DNA of 64,000 nt, from assembly GCA_963823215.1 (NCBI GenBank), contig CAWGKT010000017.1, positions 186,001 to 250,000 on the forward strand, given 5' to 3'. The notes under the pieces were generated by a model. It saw only the letters and a program-made list of their open reading frames with translations, did no database searches and was not told the origin of the DNA. Made by a program: the position numbers and the translations under genes. This DNA is from CAIWHR01 sp963823215. Lineage in GTDB: Bacteria > Pseudomonadota > Gammaproteobacteria > Burkholderiales > Casimicrobiaceae. Positions 26,258-35,754 of the stretch are shown piece by piece (within the stretch, counting starts at the first letter, position 1; each line of letters begins with the position of its first letter).

Positions 26258-26725
26258 TCAATACCGCCTGCCGTCCTTGTGCGCGGCAAAGACGCCGTTC
26301 TCGTCCTCGCCCCACATGAGGTCGTCATCCGGATAGAACGCGTTGTCGCCTTCGATCCGGTTGCCCACTTCGAGATAGGTCGCAGGGGTGGCCCCGCGGT
26401 TGATGAAATGGTGCGCATCCTTCCGGCCGCCCGGGTATCCGGCGCACATTCCGGGCCCCAGCGCCTGTTCCCCGTCATCGGTGACCAGAACGACCTCGCC
26501 CGTCAGCACATAGACGAACTCGTCCTCCTGCGTGTGCCAGTGGCGCAGCGCCGATTGGGCGCCGGGGCCCAGCGCGACCAGGTTGACGCCGAACCGGGTG
26601 AGTCCGCAGGCATCGCCGAGCCGGCGCTTGGCGCGTTCGCCCATGCGGGAGCGAAAGGGCTCCGGATAGCCGGAGCCGCGCTGTTCGGGAACGGATGCCG
26701 GATCGACGGCTGGCAGTTTGGTCAT
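26258..26725 (-). CDS. Cupin-domain protein
   Basis: 155 residues. Single cupin barrel with motif 1 HWHTQEDEFVYVLTGE (His, His, Glu metal ligands, ~62-77) and motif 2 around PGGRKDAHHFINRG. Similar proteins bind one metal ion; substrates vary from sugars to small acids. ATG 26725 is preferred over a 35-codon extension because the cupin N-terminus MTKLPAVDP is family-like and GAGG lies just upstream. It sits alone, divergent from the YqjD operon. No substrate can be assigned. Confidence 0.82.
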   Translation of the reverse strand: MTKLPAVDPASVPEQRGSGYPEPFRSRMGERAKRRLGDACGLTRFGVNLVALGPGAQSALRHWHTQEDEFVYVLTGEVVLVTDDGEQALGPGMCAGYPGGRKDAHHFINRGATPATYLEVGNRIEGDNAFYPDDDLMWGEDENGVFAAHKDGRRY

Positions 26726-26838
26726 GGGGACCTCGAATTCGAATTCCTGAATCGAAATTATGCCCGGATCGCCCGTCCGGAACGAGGAAGGCGCGCGATA
26801 TTTGGCGTGCGTCAAGACCGGCCTCGCCAATCAGAGCT

Positions 26839-26844
26839 TATAAT
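26839..26844 (+). promoter_or_regulatory. -10 box (TATAAT) for the yqjD-yqjE-yqjK operon
   Basis: TATAAT inside an unusually AT-rich patch, 62 bp upstream of the yqjD-like ATG. No confident -35 was found. Confidence 0.45.
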
Positions 26845-26906
26845 AAAATTTGGGTTGGTAAGGCGTCCCCCGAATGGGGGCATGCGACACAGCGAAGGAG
26901 AACACC

Positions 26907-27221
26907 ATGTCCGAAAACACCGAAAGCCCGCGCGAACGACTCGTCGACGATCTTGCCAACGTGCTCGGCGAGGCCGAGGAAATGCTCACGCGCGCGGCCG
27001 CCGAAACCGGCGACAAGGCTCGCGACCTCCGCTCGCAGGTCGAGACCAAGCTGCTGCGCGCCAAGCTCCGGCTGCAGGAGCTCGAAGGCGAGGCAGTGGA
27101 CCGCGCCAAGGCCGCGGCCCGCGCCACCGACGACTACGTGCACGACCATCCGTGGCATGCGATCGGCGTCGCCGCGGCTGTCGGCCTCGCCGTCGGCTTG
27201 CTGCTGAACCGCCGCACGTAA
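26907..27221 (+). CDS. yqjD: YqjD/ElaB-family (DUF883) membrane-anchored ribosome-associated protein
   Basis: 104 residues. Charged, coiled-coil-prone helix (~1-80) followed by HPWHAIGVAAAVGLAVGLLL, the C-terminal anchor of this family (HPW then GAAAGxxxGxLL-like). E. coli YqjD and ElaB bind stationary-phase ribosomes and tether them to the inner membrane through this helix. ATG 26907 follows GAAGGAG. First gene of a three-gene set with YqjE-like and YqjK-like proteins, the same order as in E. coli. Confidence 0.9.
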   Translation: MSENTESPRERLVDDLANVLGEAEEMLTRAAAETGDKARDLRSQVETKLLRAKLRLQELEGEAVDRAKAAARATDDYVHDHPWHAIGVAAAVGLAVGLLLNRRT

Positions 27222-27231
27222 GCCCGCGGCC

Positions 27232-27640
27232 GTGGCAGACGGCACGGCCCCGGGGCCCCGGCGCGGTTTGCGCGCTGCGGCGGCGCAGCTCGCTGCCGCG
27301 CTGCTCGGATTCGGGCGCACGCGGCTCGAGCTCGCTGCGGTCGAGGTCGAGGATGCGCGGGCGCGGGCGGTCGATGGCCTCATCCTCACGCTCATTGCCG
27401 TAACTTGCTTCGCGTTCGCCGTGCTCGCGGCGTCCATGCTCGTGGTCGTGGCTCTTCTGGGACACATACCGGATCGCGGCGCTCTGCGGGATGACGATCG
27501 TCTACGGGCTGCTCGGGCTGGTGGCGCTATGGCGCCTCGCGGTGCACCGGAAGGCCAGTGCGCCACTATTCGCGGCCACCCTCGCGGAGCTCGAGCGCGA
27601 TCGCGCGTGGCTGGCAACCCGTTTCGAGGACGAGAAGTGA
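27232..27640 (+). CDS. yqjE: YqjE/holin-superfamily membrane protein, frameshifted near 27455
   Basis: GTG 27232 opens a frame reading GLRAAAAQLAAALLGFGRTR and a first membrane segment (LILTLIAVTCFAFAVLAASM). The frame then shifts at 27445-27460. The next frame supplies FWDTYRIAALCGMTIVYG, a second membrane segment and ATLAELERDRAWL to the stop at 27640. Together they make the ~135-residue YqjE/phage-holin-like family protein with the conserved W(D/E)TYR loop between two helices. A +1 insertion or 2-base deletion explains the break. The stop overlaps the yqjK-like start (GTGA). Confidence 0.78.
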
Positions 27641-27924
27641 GCGGCGCGCCAGGAGCGGCTCGGGCGGAAAGGAAGGCGCTGCTCGCGACGCGCGCCGAAT
27701 TCGACCGCCAGCGGGTCGTGCTCGCGGTGCACGAGATCAAGGCGATCGTCGCGCCCTCCTCCGTGGCCGATCGCGTCGAGTCCGCGCGACCCATCGCCGC
27801 CACCGTGATCACCCTCATGGGCCCGCTGTTGGGCCGGCATCGTCTCGCGCGCTGGCTGCGCTTCGCATCGTACGCGCTCATCGCCGTCCGGCTCGCGCGT
27901 AACTGGCGCGACCGGCCGCGCTAG
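27637..27924 (+). CDS. YqjK-like protein
   Basis: 95 residues, GTG start overlapping the previous stop. The N-terminal half is a basic/charged helix (RAERKALLATRAEFDRQRV); the C-terminal half has two short hydrophobic stretches. Position directly after YqjD- and YqjE-like genes, size and composition match the YqjK-like family, function unknown. Convergent with ubiD, with stops 4 bp apart. Confidence 0.65.
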   Translation: MSGAPGAARAERKALLATRAEFDRQRVVLAVHEIKAIVAPSSVADRVESARPIAATVITLMGPLLGRHRLARWLRFASYALIAVRLARNWRDRPR

Positions 27925-27928
27925 CGTC

Positions 27929-29436
27929 TCACAGCCCCAGGTCCTGCCACAGCGCGTCGATGCGCGCCTTCACCACGGCATCCATCGCGATCGGCGTGCC
28001 CCACGCTCGCGTCGTCTCCCCTGGCCACTTGTTCGTCGCGTCGATCCCCATCTTGCTGCCGAGTCCGGACACCGGCGACGCGAAGTCGAGATAGTCGATC
28101 GGCGTGCGTTCGACGATGAGCGTGTCGCGCGCCGGGTCGACGCGCGTCGTGACCGCCCAGATCACTTCCTTCCAGTCGCGGATGTTCACGTCGTCGTCGG
28201 TGACGACGATCATCTTCGTGTACATGAACTGGCGCAGGAAGCTCCAGACACCGAACATCACGCGCTTGGCGTGGCCGGGATACTGCTTCTTCAGCGCCAC
28301 GACCGCCAGCCGGTACGAGCAGCCCTCCGGCGGCAGGTAGAAGTCCGCGATCTCGGGAAACTGCTTCTGCAGCAGCGGCACGAAGACCTCGTTCAACGCG
28401 ACGCCCAGCACCGCCGGCTCGTCGGGCGGCTTGCCGGTGTAGGTCGAGTGATAGATCGGATCGCGGCGCATCGTGATCCGCTCGATCGTCAATACCGGAA
28501 AACGCTCGACCTCGTTGTAGTAGCCGGTGTGGTCGCCGAACGGACCCTCGGCGGCGGTCTCGTAGCCGGTCGGATCGGCGGCATCGGGCTGGATGAAGCC
28601 CTCGAGCACGATCTCGGCCGATGCCGGCACCTGCAGGTCATGCGTCATGCACTTCACGATCTCGGTGCGCGAGCCGCGCAGGAGCCCCGCGAACTGGTAT
28701 TCGGACAGCGTGTCGGGCACCGGCGTGACCGCGCCGAGGATCGTCGCCGGGTCGGCGCCCAGCGCGACCGCGATCGGAAACGGCGTGCCGGGCGATTTCG
28801 CCGCATGGTCGCGGAAGTCCAGCGCGCCGCCGCGGTGCGCGAGCCAGCGCATGATCACCTTGTTCCGCGCGATCACCTGCTGGCGGTAGATGCCGAGGTT
28901 CTGCCGCGTCTTGTGCGGCCCGCGCGTCACCGTGAGGCCCCAGGTGATCAGCGGACCGGCATCGCCCGGCCAGCACGTCTGCACCGGCAGGCGCGCGAGA
29001 TCGACGTCGGCGCCTTCCCAGACGATGTCCTGGCACGGCGCCGACCTCCGCTCCTTCGGCGCCATGTGCATCACCTGCATGAACACGGGCCGCGTGTTCT
29101 GCCACGCATCCTTCAGGCCCTTCGGCGGCTCGGGCTCCTTGAGGAACGCGAGCAGCTTGCCGACTTCGCGCAGCGCCGCGACGGACTCCTCGCCCATCCC
29201 CAGCGCCACGCGCTGCGGCGTGCCGAACAGGTTGCCGAGGACGGGAATCCGCGGTCGCCCGCCCGCTCCCGCGAAGCCTTTCGGCCGCTCGAACAGCAGC
29301 GCGGGGCCGCCCGCCTTCAGCACGCGGTCGCAGATCTCGGTCATCTCGAGCCGCGGGTCGACCTCGGCGCGGATGCGCTTCAGCTCGCCGCGCGTTCGAG
29401 CTGGGCGAGGAAGTCGCGGAGGTCGGCGTATTTCAT
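27929..29436 (-). CDS. ubiD: UbiD, prFMN-dependent 4-hydroxy-3-polyprenylbenzoate decarboxylase, frameshift near 29391
   Basis: The main frame encodes ~490 residues of UbiD, with GGPALLFERPKG near the start, TPFPIAVALGADPATILGA, and the C-terminal LDFASPVSGLGSKMGIDATN. The correct N-terminus is in another frame: ATG 29436 reads MKYADLRDFLAQLER and then shifts, at 29388-29394, into AGELKRIRAEVDPRLEMTEI. A single-base deletion explains it, the only clear deletion in the window. UbiD decarboxylates the ubiquinone ring precursor using prenylated FMN. ubiA lies 6 kb away on the same strand; ubiX is not in the window. Confidence 0.92.
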
Positions 29437-29462
29437 CGGGGAGTCGGCGGAATTCGTAAATC

Positions 29463-29503
29463 GGCAAATCGCAAATCGGGGACAGACCACGCTTTTCGCG
29501 TAG
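29463..29503. repeat. Short intergenic repeat with GGGGACAGACCACG
   Basis: Contains CAAATCGGGGACAGACCACG and an adjacent CGCTTTTCGCG hairpin. It is related to the arms of the inverted repeat at 35670-35750 (GGGGACCGGCCACC / GGTGGCCTGTCCCC). Elements of this type are common between betaproteobacterial genes. Confidence 0.4.
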
Positions 29504-29616
29504 CAGAATGCAACGATCGCGACGAGTGCCGGCGAAAGACGCGGTCGGTCGCCAAGCCCTGCCCGAGCCGATGTTACCAAACCCCGTCCGCCTAGGGCGC
29601 GCCCGTACAATGTCGC

Positions 29617-30881
29617 ATGCCTTTCGTCATGCCCGACACCCGCTTCGTCCGCGCCCGCCGCGTCGTCTTCGGCATCGCGCTCGCGAGCTTCGTGCTGTCG
29701 TTCTTCCACCGCACGGCGCCGGCGGCGATCGCCACCGAGCTGACGCACGCGTTCGCCATCAACAGCGCGGTGCTGGGCACGCTCGCCGCGACGTATTTCT
29801 ACGTCTACACGGTGCTGCAGATCCCGGTCGGCGTGCTCGCCGACACGCTCGGGCCGCGGCGGATCCTGGCCGCGGGCTCGATCGTCGCCGGCCTGGGCTC
29901 GATCGCGTTCGCGCTCGCGCCGACCTGGGAAGTCGCCGCCGCCGGACGCACGCTGGTCGGCGTCGGCGTGTCGGTCGCGTTCATCGCGATCCTCAAGGTG
30001 AGCGCCGTGTGGTTCCCGGCGAACCGGTTCGCGACGTTGAACGGCGTCACGATGTTCGCCGGCAACCTGGGCGCGGTGATCGCCGGCGCGCCGCTCGCGT
30101 GGATCGTCACGCTGACGTCGTGGCGCGCCGTCTTCCTCGGCCTCGCGGCGCTGTCGATCGCGCTCGGCATCGCCTCGTGGTGGAAGGTCCGCGATCGCCC
30201 GGAGCAGATGGGATTCGCGCCGGTGCACGCGCCCGCGGTCGCCGCGGCGACGCACATGCACTGGACGCACGCCCTGCGGCGCGTGCTCGCCAATCCGGCG
30301 ACGTGGCCCGGATTCTTCGTCAACGTCGGGATCGCCGGCAGCTATCTCGCGTTCGCCGGACTCTGGGCGGTCCCGTATCTGGAGCAGACCTACGGCATGT
30401 CGCGCGTCATCGCCGCGGAGCACACGAGCGTGCTGCTGCTCGGCGTCGCCTTCGGCGCGGTGATCGTCGGGATCGTGTCCGACCGGTTGCGCAGCCGTCG
30501 CGGCGTCATGCGCGTCTATGCGGCTGCTGTACGCGCTGTCGTGGCTGCCGTGGGTGCTGCACGCGCAGTGGCCGCTGCCGGCGACGCTCGCGTGGTTCGC
30601 GCTGATGGGGCTCGCTGATTCCCGGCTTCACCCTGACGTGGGCGGTCGCGAAGGAAGTCAACCGGCCCGAGCATTCGGGCATCGCGACCTCGGTCGTCAA
30701 CGTCGGCATCTTCCTCGGCACCGGGATCCTGCAGCCGCTGGTGGGCGCCGTGCTCGATCGCGGGCGCGCGGCGGGCGATCTCGCCGGCGCGTGGGATCGC
30801 GGCATCCTGCTGCTGGCCGGCGCGGCGGCATTCGGCGCGCTGATGACGCTCTTCGTGCGCGAGAAGACGAAGTCGACCTGA
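29617..30881 (+). CDS. MFS transporter, two frameshifts
   Basis: The first ~300 residues in one frame carry nine to ten membrane segments with the MFS loop GVLADTLGPRR (~70). The frame then shifts near 30521 (into LLYALSWLPWVLHAQWPLP) and again near 30612 (into IPGFTLTWAVAKEVNRPEHS, then NVGIFLGTGILQPLVGAVLD), finishing at TGA 30879-30881. Joined, this is a normal 12-TM carrier of ~420 residues. Both breaks fit +1 insertions. It resembles general MFS permeases of unknown substrate. ATG 29617 lies 5 bp after a TACAAT, so a leaderless message is possible; ATG 29629 is an alternative start. Confidence 0.84.
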
Positions 30882-30909
30882 TCGCCGGGCGCAATCTGGG
30901 CGCAGGATC

Positions 30910-32585
30910 CTAGAACAGCCCGACGACCTTGCCGTCGTCGTCGAGGTCGATCCGCGCGGCCGACGGCTCCTTCGGCAGTCCGGGCATCGTCATCACGTCG
31001 CCGCAGATCATCACGATGAACTCGGCGCCGGCGGCGAGCCGCACCTCGCGGATGTTGACGACGTGGCCCGACGGCGCGCCGCGCAGCAGCGGATCGGTCG
31101 AGAACGAATACTGCGTCTTGGCCACGCACACCGGGTAGTGGCCGTAGCCGTCGGCCTGCAGCTTCCGGATCTGCGCGCGCACCTTGCTGTCGGCGGCGAC
31201 CTCGGACGCACCGTAGATCTTCGTGGCGACCTTGCTCATCTTGTCCCACAGCGTGTCGGCATCGTCGTAGACGAGGCGGAAGTCGCCCGGCACGCGATCG
31301 ATCACCTCGACCGCGGTCCGCGCGAGCTCCTCGGCGCCGGCGCTGCCATCCGCCCAGTGCCTCGCCAGCGACGACCGGCGCGTCGTGATGGGCGACCTTC
31401 TTCCGGAGCAGCGCGATCTCGGCGTCGGTGTCCGACGTGAAGTGGTTGATCGCGACCACGCAGGGCATGCCGTAGTGGTTGCGGACGTTGTTGATGTGGC
31501 GCTCGAGGTTGGCCACGCCCTTCTCCAGCGCCGGCAGATTCTCGCGCGTGAGCTCCTTCGCGTCGGCGCCGCCGTGGTACTTGAGCGCGCGGATCGTCGC
31601 GACCAGCACGACGAGGCTGGGCCGCAGACCGGACTTGCGGCACTTGATGTCGATGAACTTCTCCGCGCCGAGGTCGGCGCCGAACCCGGCCTCCGTGACG
31701 ACGTAATCGGCGAGCTTCAGCGCCGCCTTGGTCGCGATCACCGAGTTGCAGCCGTGCGCGATGTTGGCGAAGGGGCCGCCGTGGATGAACGCCGGGTTGT
31801 TCTCGAGCGTCTGCACGAGGTTCGGCTTCAACGCATCCTTGAGCAGCACCGTCATCGCGCCGTGCGCCTGCAGGTCGCGCGCGTGAACGGGCTTCTGGTC
31901 GCGGGTGTAGCCGACGACGATCTTGCCCAGGCGCTCCTTGAGGTCGGCGAGCGAAGACGACAGGCAGAAGATCGCCATCACCTCGGACGCGACGACGATG
32001 TCGAAGCCGTCCTGGCGCGGATAGCCGTTGCCCGGCCCGCCCAGCGCGACGGTGATGTCGCGCAGCGCGCGGTCGTTCATGTCGATCGACGCGCTTCCAC
32101 GCGATGCGCCGCACGTCGATGTCGAGCGCGTTGCCGTGGTGGATGTGATTGTCGAGCAGCGCCGCGAGCAGGTTGTTGGCGACGCCGATCGCGTGGAAGT
32201 CGCCGGTGAAGTGCAGGTTGATGTCCTCCATCGGCACGACCTGCGCGTAGCCGCCGCCGGCGGCGCCGCCCTTCATGCCGAAGACGGGTCCGAGCGAGGG
32301 CTCGCGCAGGCAGACCGCCGCCTTCTTGCCGATCCGGTTCAGCGCGTCGCCCAGCCCCACGGTGGTCGTCGTCTTGCCCTCGCCCGCCGGCGTCGGGCTG
32401 ATCGCCGAGACGAGGATGAGCTTGCCGTCGGGACGCCCGGCCAGGCCCGCGAGCCAGTCGAGCGACACCTTGGCCTTGGTGTGGCCATAGGGTTCCAGCG
32501 CCGCATCGGGTATTCCGAGTCGCGTCGCGATGTCTCCGATCGGAAGCAGTTTCGCCCGCTGGGCGATGTCGATGTCGGTCAGCAT
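30910..32585 (-). CDS. fhs: Formate-tetrahydrofolate ligase, two frameshifts
   Basis: Three successive frames build the ~557-residue enzyme. From ATG 32585 (GGAGG upstream): MLTDIDIAQRAKLLPIGDIA, then the P-loop TPAGEGKTTTTVG and HFTGDFHAI. A +1 shift near 32085 leads to MNDRALRDITVALGG and HGCNSVIATK; a second near 31355 leads to the C-terminal part with KIYGASEV and GAEFIVMICGDVMTMPGLP. Fhs makes 10-formyl-THF from formate, THF and ATP. In aerobic betaproteobacteria it supplies one-carbon units from formate. Convergent with the MFS gene. Confidence 0.92.
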
Positions 32586-32721
32586 GGTGGATCCTCCAGT
32601 TGGACAACCTTGATATTCTTGGCAACGCAAGGAATGCCGGTATGGCACGGCCGCTTCGGCGCCGCGCATTGCCGCCGGCGCGACGCAACGCCGGGGGCAA
32701 CTTCGCGCGTCGCATGATTCG

Positions 32722-33508
32722 CTAGATGACCGGGTTCGATCCGCCGTCCATCGGCACGATCGCGCCGGTCACGTAACTCGCCGCACCCGATGCCAGAAAG
32801 AGCGCGACGTGCGCCACCTCCTCCGGCGTGCCCAGGCGGCCGAGCGGAATCCGCGCCTGCATCCGCTGCGAGCAGCTCTGCCTCGGCGAGGCCAGTCATC
32901 TTCGCTTCGGCCGTCAGGCCCTCCTGCACGCGCCCGGTGAGCGTGGCACCGGGATTGATCGCGTTGATCCGGATGCCCTGCGGCGCATAAGCGGCGGCGA
33001 GGCCCGCGGTCGCGAGCATCAGCGCGGCATTCGCCGCGCCGCCCGGCAAGTGCACGGGATTCGCGACCTTGCCGCCGGAACCGATGATGTTGACGATCGC
33101 GCCGCGGCCGCGCGCAACCATGCGGCGCAAGACGGCGTCGATCGGATGGATGTAGCTGAAGTACTTCGCGTCCATCGCCGCATGCCACGCGTCGACGTCG
33201 AGGTCGGCCGGCGCATAGCGGCGCGCCGCGCCGGCCGAGTTGACGAGAACGTCGATCGGGCCCACTTCGCGCTCGACGACGTCGGCCATGCGCGCGGCAT
33301 CGTCGGCGCGGGTAAGGTCGGCAACGAGAGTGCGCGGCGCGTGCCGCGTCGCCGGCAACCTCGCGCGCGCCGCGTCGAGGTTGGCGGCGCTGCGCGAAAC
33401 GAGCACCACCCGCGCGCCCTCGCGCGCGAACGCTTCGGCGCACGAATATCCGATGCCCTTGCTGGCGCCGGTGACGACGACGATCCGGTCCGCGAGTCCG
33501 AGATCCAC
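32722..33508 (-). CDS. SDR-family oxidoreductase, one frameshift near 32870
   Basis: GTG 33508 opens a classical SDR: VTGASKGIG (~13-21), NSAGAA (~89), then GSGG and HLPGGAANAAL where the usual YxxxK is replaced by a Gly-Gly-Ala-Asn region, so the catalytic tyrosine is not obvious. After ~210 residues a +1 insertion near 32870 moves the tail (RIPLGRLGTPEEVAHVALFL, then VTGAIVPMDGGSNPVI) to another frame ending at TAG 32722-32724. About 262 residues when joined. Similar SDRs lacking the standard tyrosine exist. It follows the SRPBCC gene by 9 bp and precedes fhs by 136 bp. Substrate unknown. Confidence 0.8.
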
Positions 33509-33517
33509 GGTCGTCCG

Positions 33518-34069
33518 CTATTTCGGCGCGAAACGCTGTTCGAGACTTGCCATCACCGCGGGCCAGGCCCGCGCGAAGTAGGCCCTGGACTTCGCCCATT
33601 CCTCGCCGTCCCCGTAGCCGAAGTTGCGCAGCGTCAACTCGGTGCGGTTGCCGGGCAGCGGCTTGAAGTCGAGATAGACGAGCGTGCGCAGGACCCGGAT
33701 CGTGGGAATTGTCGGCGGCGCGTTCCATTCGAACACGAGCTGCTCCATCGGTTTCACACTGTGCACCTTGCAGCCCTCGCTGCCGCGGGACCCCTCGGGA
33801 AGGTCGACGCCGAACCACAGCTCGAACGCGCCACCCGGCCAGGGCTCCACTTTCGCCGCCTTCGGGGCAAAGAAGCTTTCGATACCCTCCGTGGTCGTCC
33901 ACGCTTTCCACACGTCGGCAACCGGTGCGTTGACGATTTTGGTCACCATGATGTCGGGGATCAGCTCCTGCGCGGCGGCCGAGGTGGCCCCGGCGACACC
34001 GGCAGCCATCACCATCGCGCGACATGTCGCGCGAAGCGCGCGCGCGATTCGGCGTGTCGATCCCGTCAT
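33518..34069 (-). CDS. Exported SRPBCC (AHSA1-like) protein
   Basis: 183 residues. An apparent signal peptide (RIARALRATCRAMVMAAGVA, cleavage after SAAAQ near residue 34) precedes an AHSA1/START-like domain: VNAPVADVWKAWTTTEGIES, FEWNAPP, and the C-terminal long helix WAKSRAYFARAWPAVMASLE. The family binds hydrophobic ligands in a deep cavity and is normally cytoplasmic, so secretion is notable. ATG 34069 follows GAGGG. It is 163 bp after the dienelactone-hydrolase-like gene and 9 bp before the SDR. Confidence 0.78.
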   Translation of the reverse strand: MTGSTRRIARALRATCRAMVMAAGVAGATSAAAQELIPDIMVTKIVNAPVADVWKAWTTTEGIESFFAPKAAKVEPWPGGAFELWFGVDLPEGSRGSEGCKVHSVKPMEQLVFEWNAPPTIPTIRVLRTLVYLDFKPLPGNRTELTLRNFGYGDGEEWAKSRAYFARAWPAVMASLEQRFAPK

Positions 34070-34232
34070 GTCATTCCCTCGGAGCGCAATGCCCGGCAAA
34101 GGGCGCATCCTATCAAATCGGTGGCCGCCCCTCCCGCTTTGTCGAATCAGGCCCGGAACGGACCTTTGCGTCCCGTCGGGCTTTCCCGGCTCAGGCGGGA
34201 GCAGGTTGTCGCCGAAGGGCCAGGGCCGCGAC

Positions 34233-35177
34233 CTAGGGCTGCGCGCCGATCTCGGCGCGCAGCAACGCCCTGAGCCTGGCATAGGCGTCCTCGCGCGCGG
34301 CCGGATCGGGCGCGACCGTCACGCCCTGCCCCGGATTGACCCCATTCGGCACTTCGAGCCGCAGCCGGCCCTGCGCCGCCGGCCCGTCGAAGCCATGATA
34401 GACGCCGGGATAGACGGTGATCGTCACCGGCTCGCCCGCCGCGGTCAATCGCCCGGCGAGATCGATGCACGGCTGTGGCGCAGTCCAGTCGTCGGCCCCG
34501 CCGATGAAGAGCGTCAGCGGTGCGGCCACCGCGTACCCGTCCCGCGTGCGCAGCGATTCGATGCATCCCGGGTAGAAAGCGACACCGGCACGAAAATACG
34601 GTGGCGCTCCCTTACGATCCTTCCATGCGGCGACGGCGCGTTGACGTGCGTTGAAGGTTGCCAGCAGCGTGCTTCCGCCATGCGACCAGCCGAGCAGCGC
34701 GATGCGGTCGGGCGCCACCTCCGGGCGCGTCTGCAGATACGCGAGCGCACCCTGCGCGTCGAGGCGGCGCGCCGTCACGGTGATCGTCCGCTGCCGGATC
34801 TCGATCGTGCAGATCTCCTCGCGACCGCGGGGACGAAAGCTGTCGGGAAACAGCACGACATAACCCTCCCTGACCAGCAACTCGGCCATCCTCTGATGCC
34901 GCAGCGACAGCGCTTCGCGCCGCGACGGCAGCGTGCTGAACATGCCGCCGCAGCCGTGCAGCGCGACGACCGCGGGATACCGGCTGTCGCTCGCGCCCTC
35001 CGGCCGGAACATGAGGGCGGTGACTCGCACCGGGGTGCCGGTCGCCGGATCGAGGTCGAGCGAATCGAACGTCACCCGCTCCGCAGCAAGCCGCCCGCGG
35101 GTCGCGCAGCCGCTCGCTGCGGCCACAACCAATGTCGCCGCCACGATGGCCGCCCATCGGTGACGCGCAATCATCAT
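34233..35177 (-). CDS. Dienelactone hydrolase-family lipoprotein
   Basis: 314 residues. Lipoprotein signal (MMIARHRWAAIVAATLVVAA, lipobox ASGC), then an alpha/beta hydrolase with HGCGG (~72-76), nucleophile elbow GWSHGGS and a C-terminal VYHGFDG histidine motif. The FIGGADDWTAP segment carries the acid residue. Similar proteins hydrolyse esters or lactones in the periplasm; substrate unknown. The ATG at 35177 overlaps the stop of the DNA glycosylase gene as ATGA. Confidence 0.85.
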   Translation of the reverse strand: MMIARHRWAAIVAATLVVAAASGCATRGRLAAERVTFDSLDLDPATGTPVRVTALMFRPEGASDSRYPAVVALHGCGGMFSTLPSRREALSLRHQRMAELLVREGYVVLFPDSFRPRGREEICTIEIRQRTITVTARRLDAQGALAYLQTRPEVAPDRIALLGWSHGGSTLLATFNARQRAVAAWKDRKGAPPYFRAGVAFYPGCIESLRTRDGYAVAAPLTLFIGGADDWTAPQPCIDLAGRLTAAGEPVTITVYPGVYHGFDGPAAQGRLRLEVPNGVNPGQGVTVAPDPAAREDAYARLRALLRAEIGAQP

Positions 35178-35671
35178 GCCCGCGCCCGAACCGCGGCCTG
35201 CAGGAAGGCGCCAATCGCCTGCCACGCGGCGAGTTTTTCGGCGAACGGCCGCGTGTACGCGGGCGATGACGACGGCAGCGCAAGCGTCGCGTAACCGGCA
35301 TCGCCCCAGATGGCGAGCGATCGCGCCGCCGTCTTGCCGTTGAAACAGACGAGTGCGAGCTCCGGCGCGGCGCGGCGCACCCGCCCGACTTCCGCCGGCT
35401 CGGCATCGCGGATCGCGCCGTCGAGACTGCCGCGACGCCGGCACGCGACGATCGCGTCCCACAGGCCGATGCCGTGCGCGCGCAACGCGGCGAGCCGCTG
35501 CCGATAGGGCAGCGCGGGCAAAGGCACGCCGATCACCGCCGCCATGAGCGGCCAGAAATGGTTGCGCGGATGCGCGTAATACTGGCCCGCAGCGAGCGAG
35601 GCCGCGCCAGGGAAGCTGCCCAGAACAAGAACCCTCACGCCGCGCCCGAGCACCGGCGGCAGCCCGCGCAA
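35174..35671 (-). CDS. DNA-deoxyinosine (hypoxanthine) glycosylase, UDG superfamily family 6
   Basis: About 165 residues from the likely TTG start at 35671 (reads MRGLPPVLGRGVRVLVLGSF). Motifs: LGSFPGAASLAAGQYYAHPR with NHFWPLM (motif 1 and Asn) and the C-terminal LPSSSPAYTRPF (motif 2). This is the hypoxanthine-DNA glycosylase type, which removes deaminated adenine and related lesions. A GTG at 35758 that overlaps the ubiA stop would add 29 residues read through an inverted repeat; GTG 35653 and 35638 are other candidates. The start is therefore uncertain, the family is not. Co-directional between ubiA and the hydrolase gene. Confidence 0.8.
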   Translation of the reverse strand: MRGLPPVLGRGVRVLVLGSFPGAASLAAGQYYAHPRNHFWPLMAAVIGVPLPALPYRQRLAALRAHGIGLWDAIVACRRRGSLDGAIRDAEPAEVGRVRRAAPELALVCFNGKTAARSLAIWGDAGYATLALPSSSPAYTRPFAEKLAAWQAIGAFLQAAVRARA

Positions 35672-35752
35672 TTGGGGACCGGCCACCCCCTTTGCGCGCC
35701 CCGGCCTCGATCGCGGATTCCTGCCGGGCGAAAGAGGTGGCCTGTCCCCGAT
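35670..35752. repeat. Inverted-repeat element between ubiA and the glycosylase gene
   Basis: Arms GGGGACCGGCCACC (35674-35687) and GGTGGCCTGTCCCC (~35737-35750) enclose ~50 bp. They pair with one mismatch and resemble the half-element at 29463. The element fills the gap between the ubiA stop and the start of the family-like part of the glycosylase. Confidence 0.55.
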
Positions 35753-35754
35753 GC

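Noticed and set aside
27232..27924. Prophage remnant, suggested by a holin-like protein
   Set aside because: The gene lies in the conserved chromosomal yqjD-yqjE-yqjK set; no other phage genes are present.
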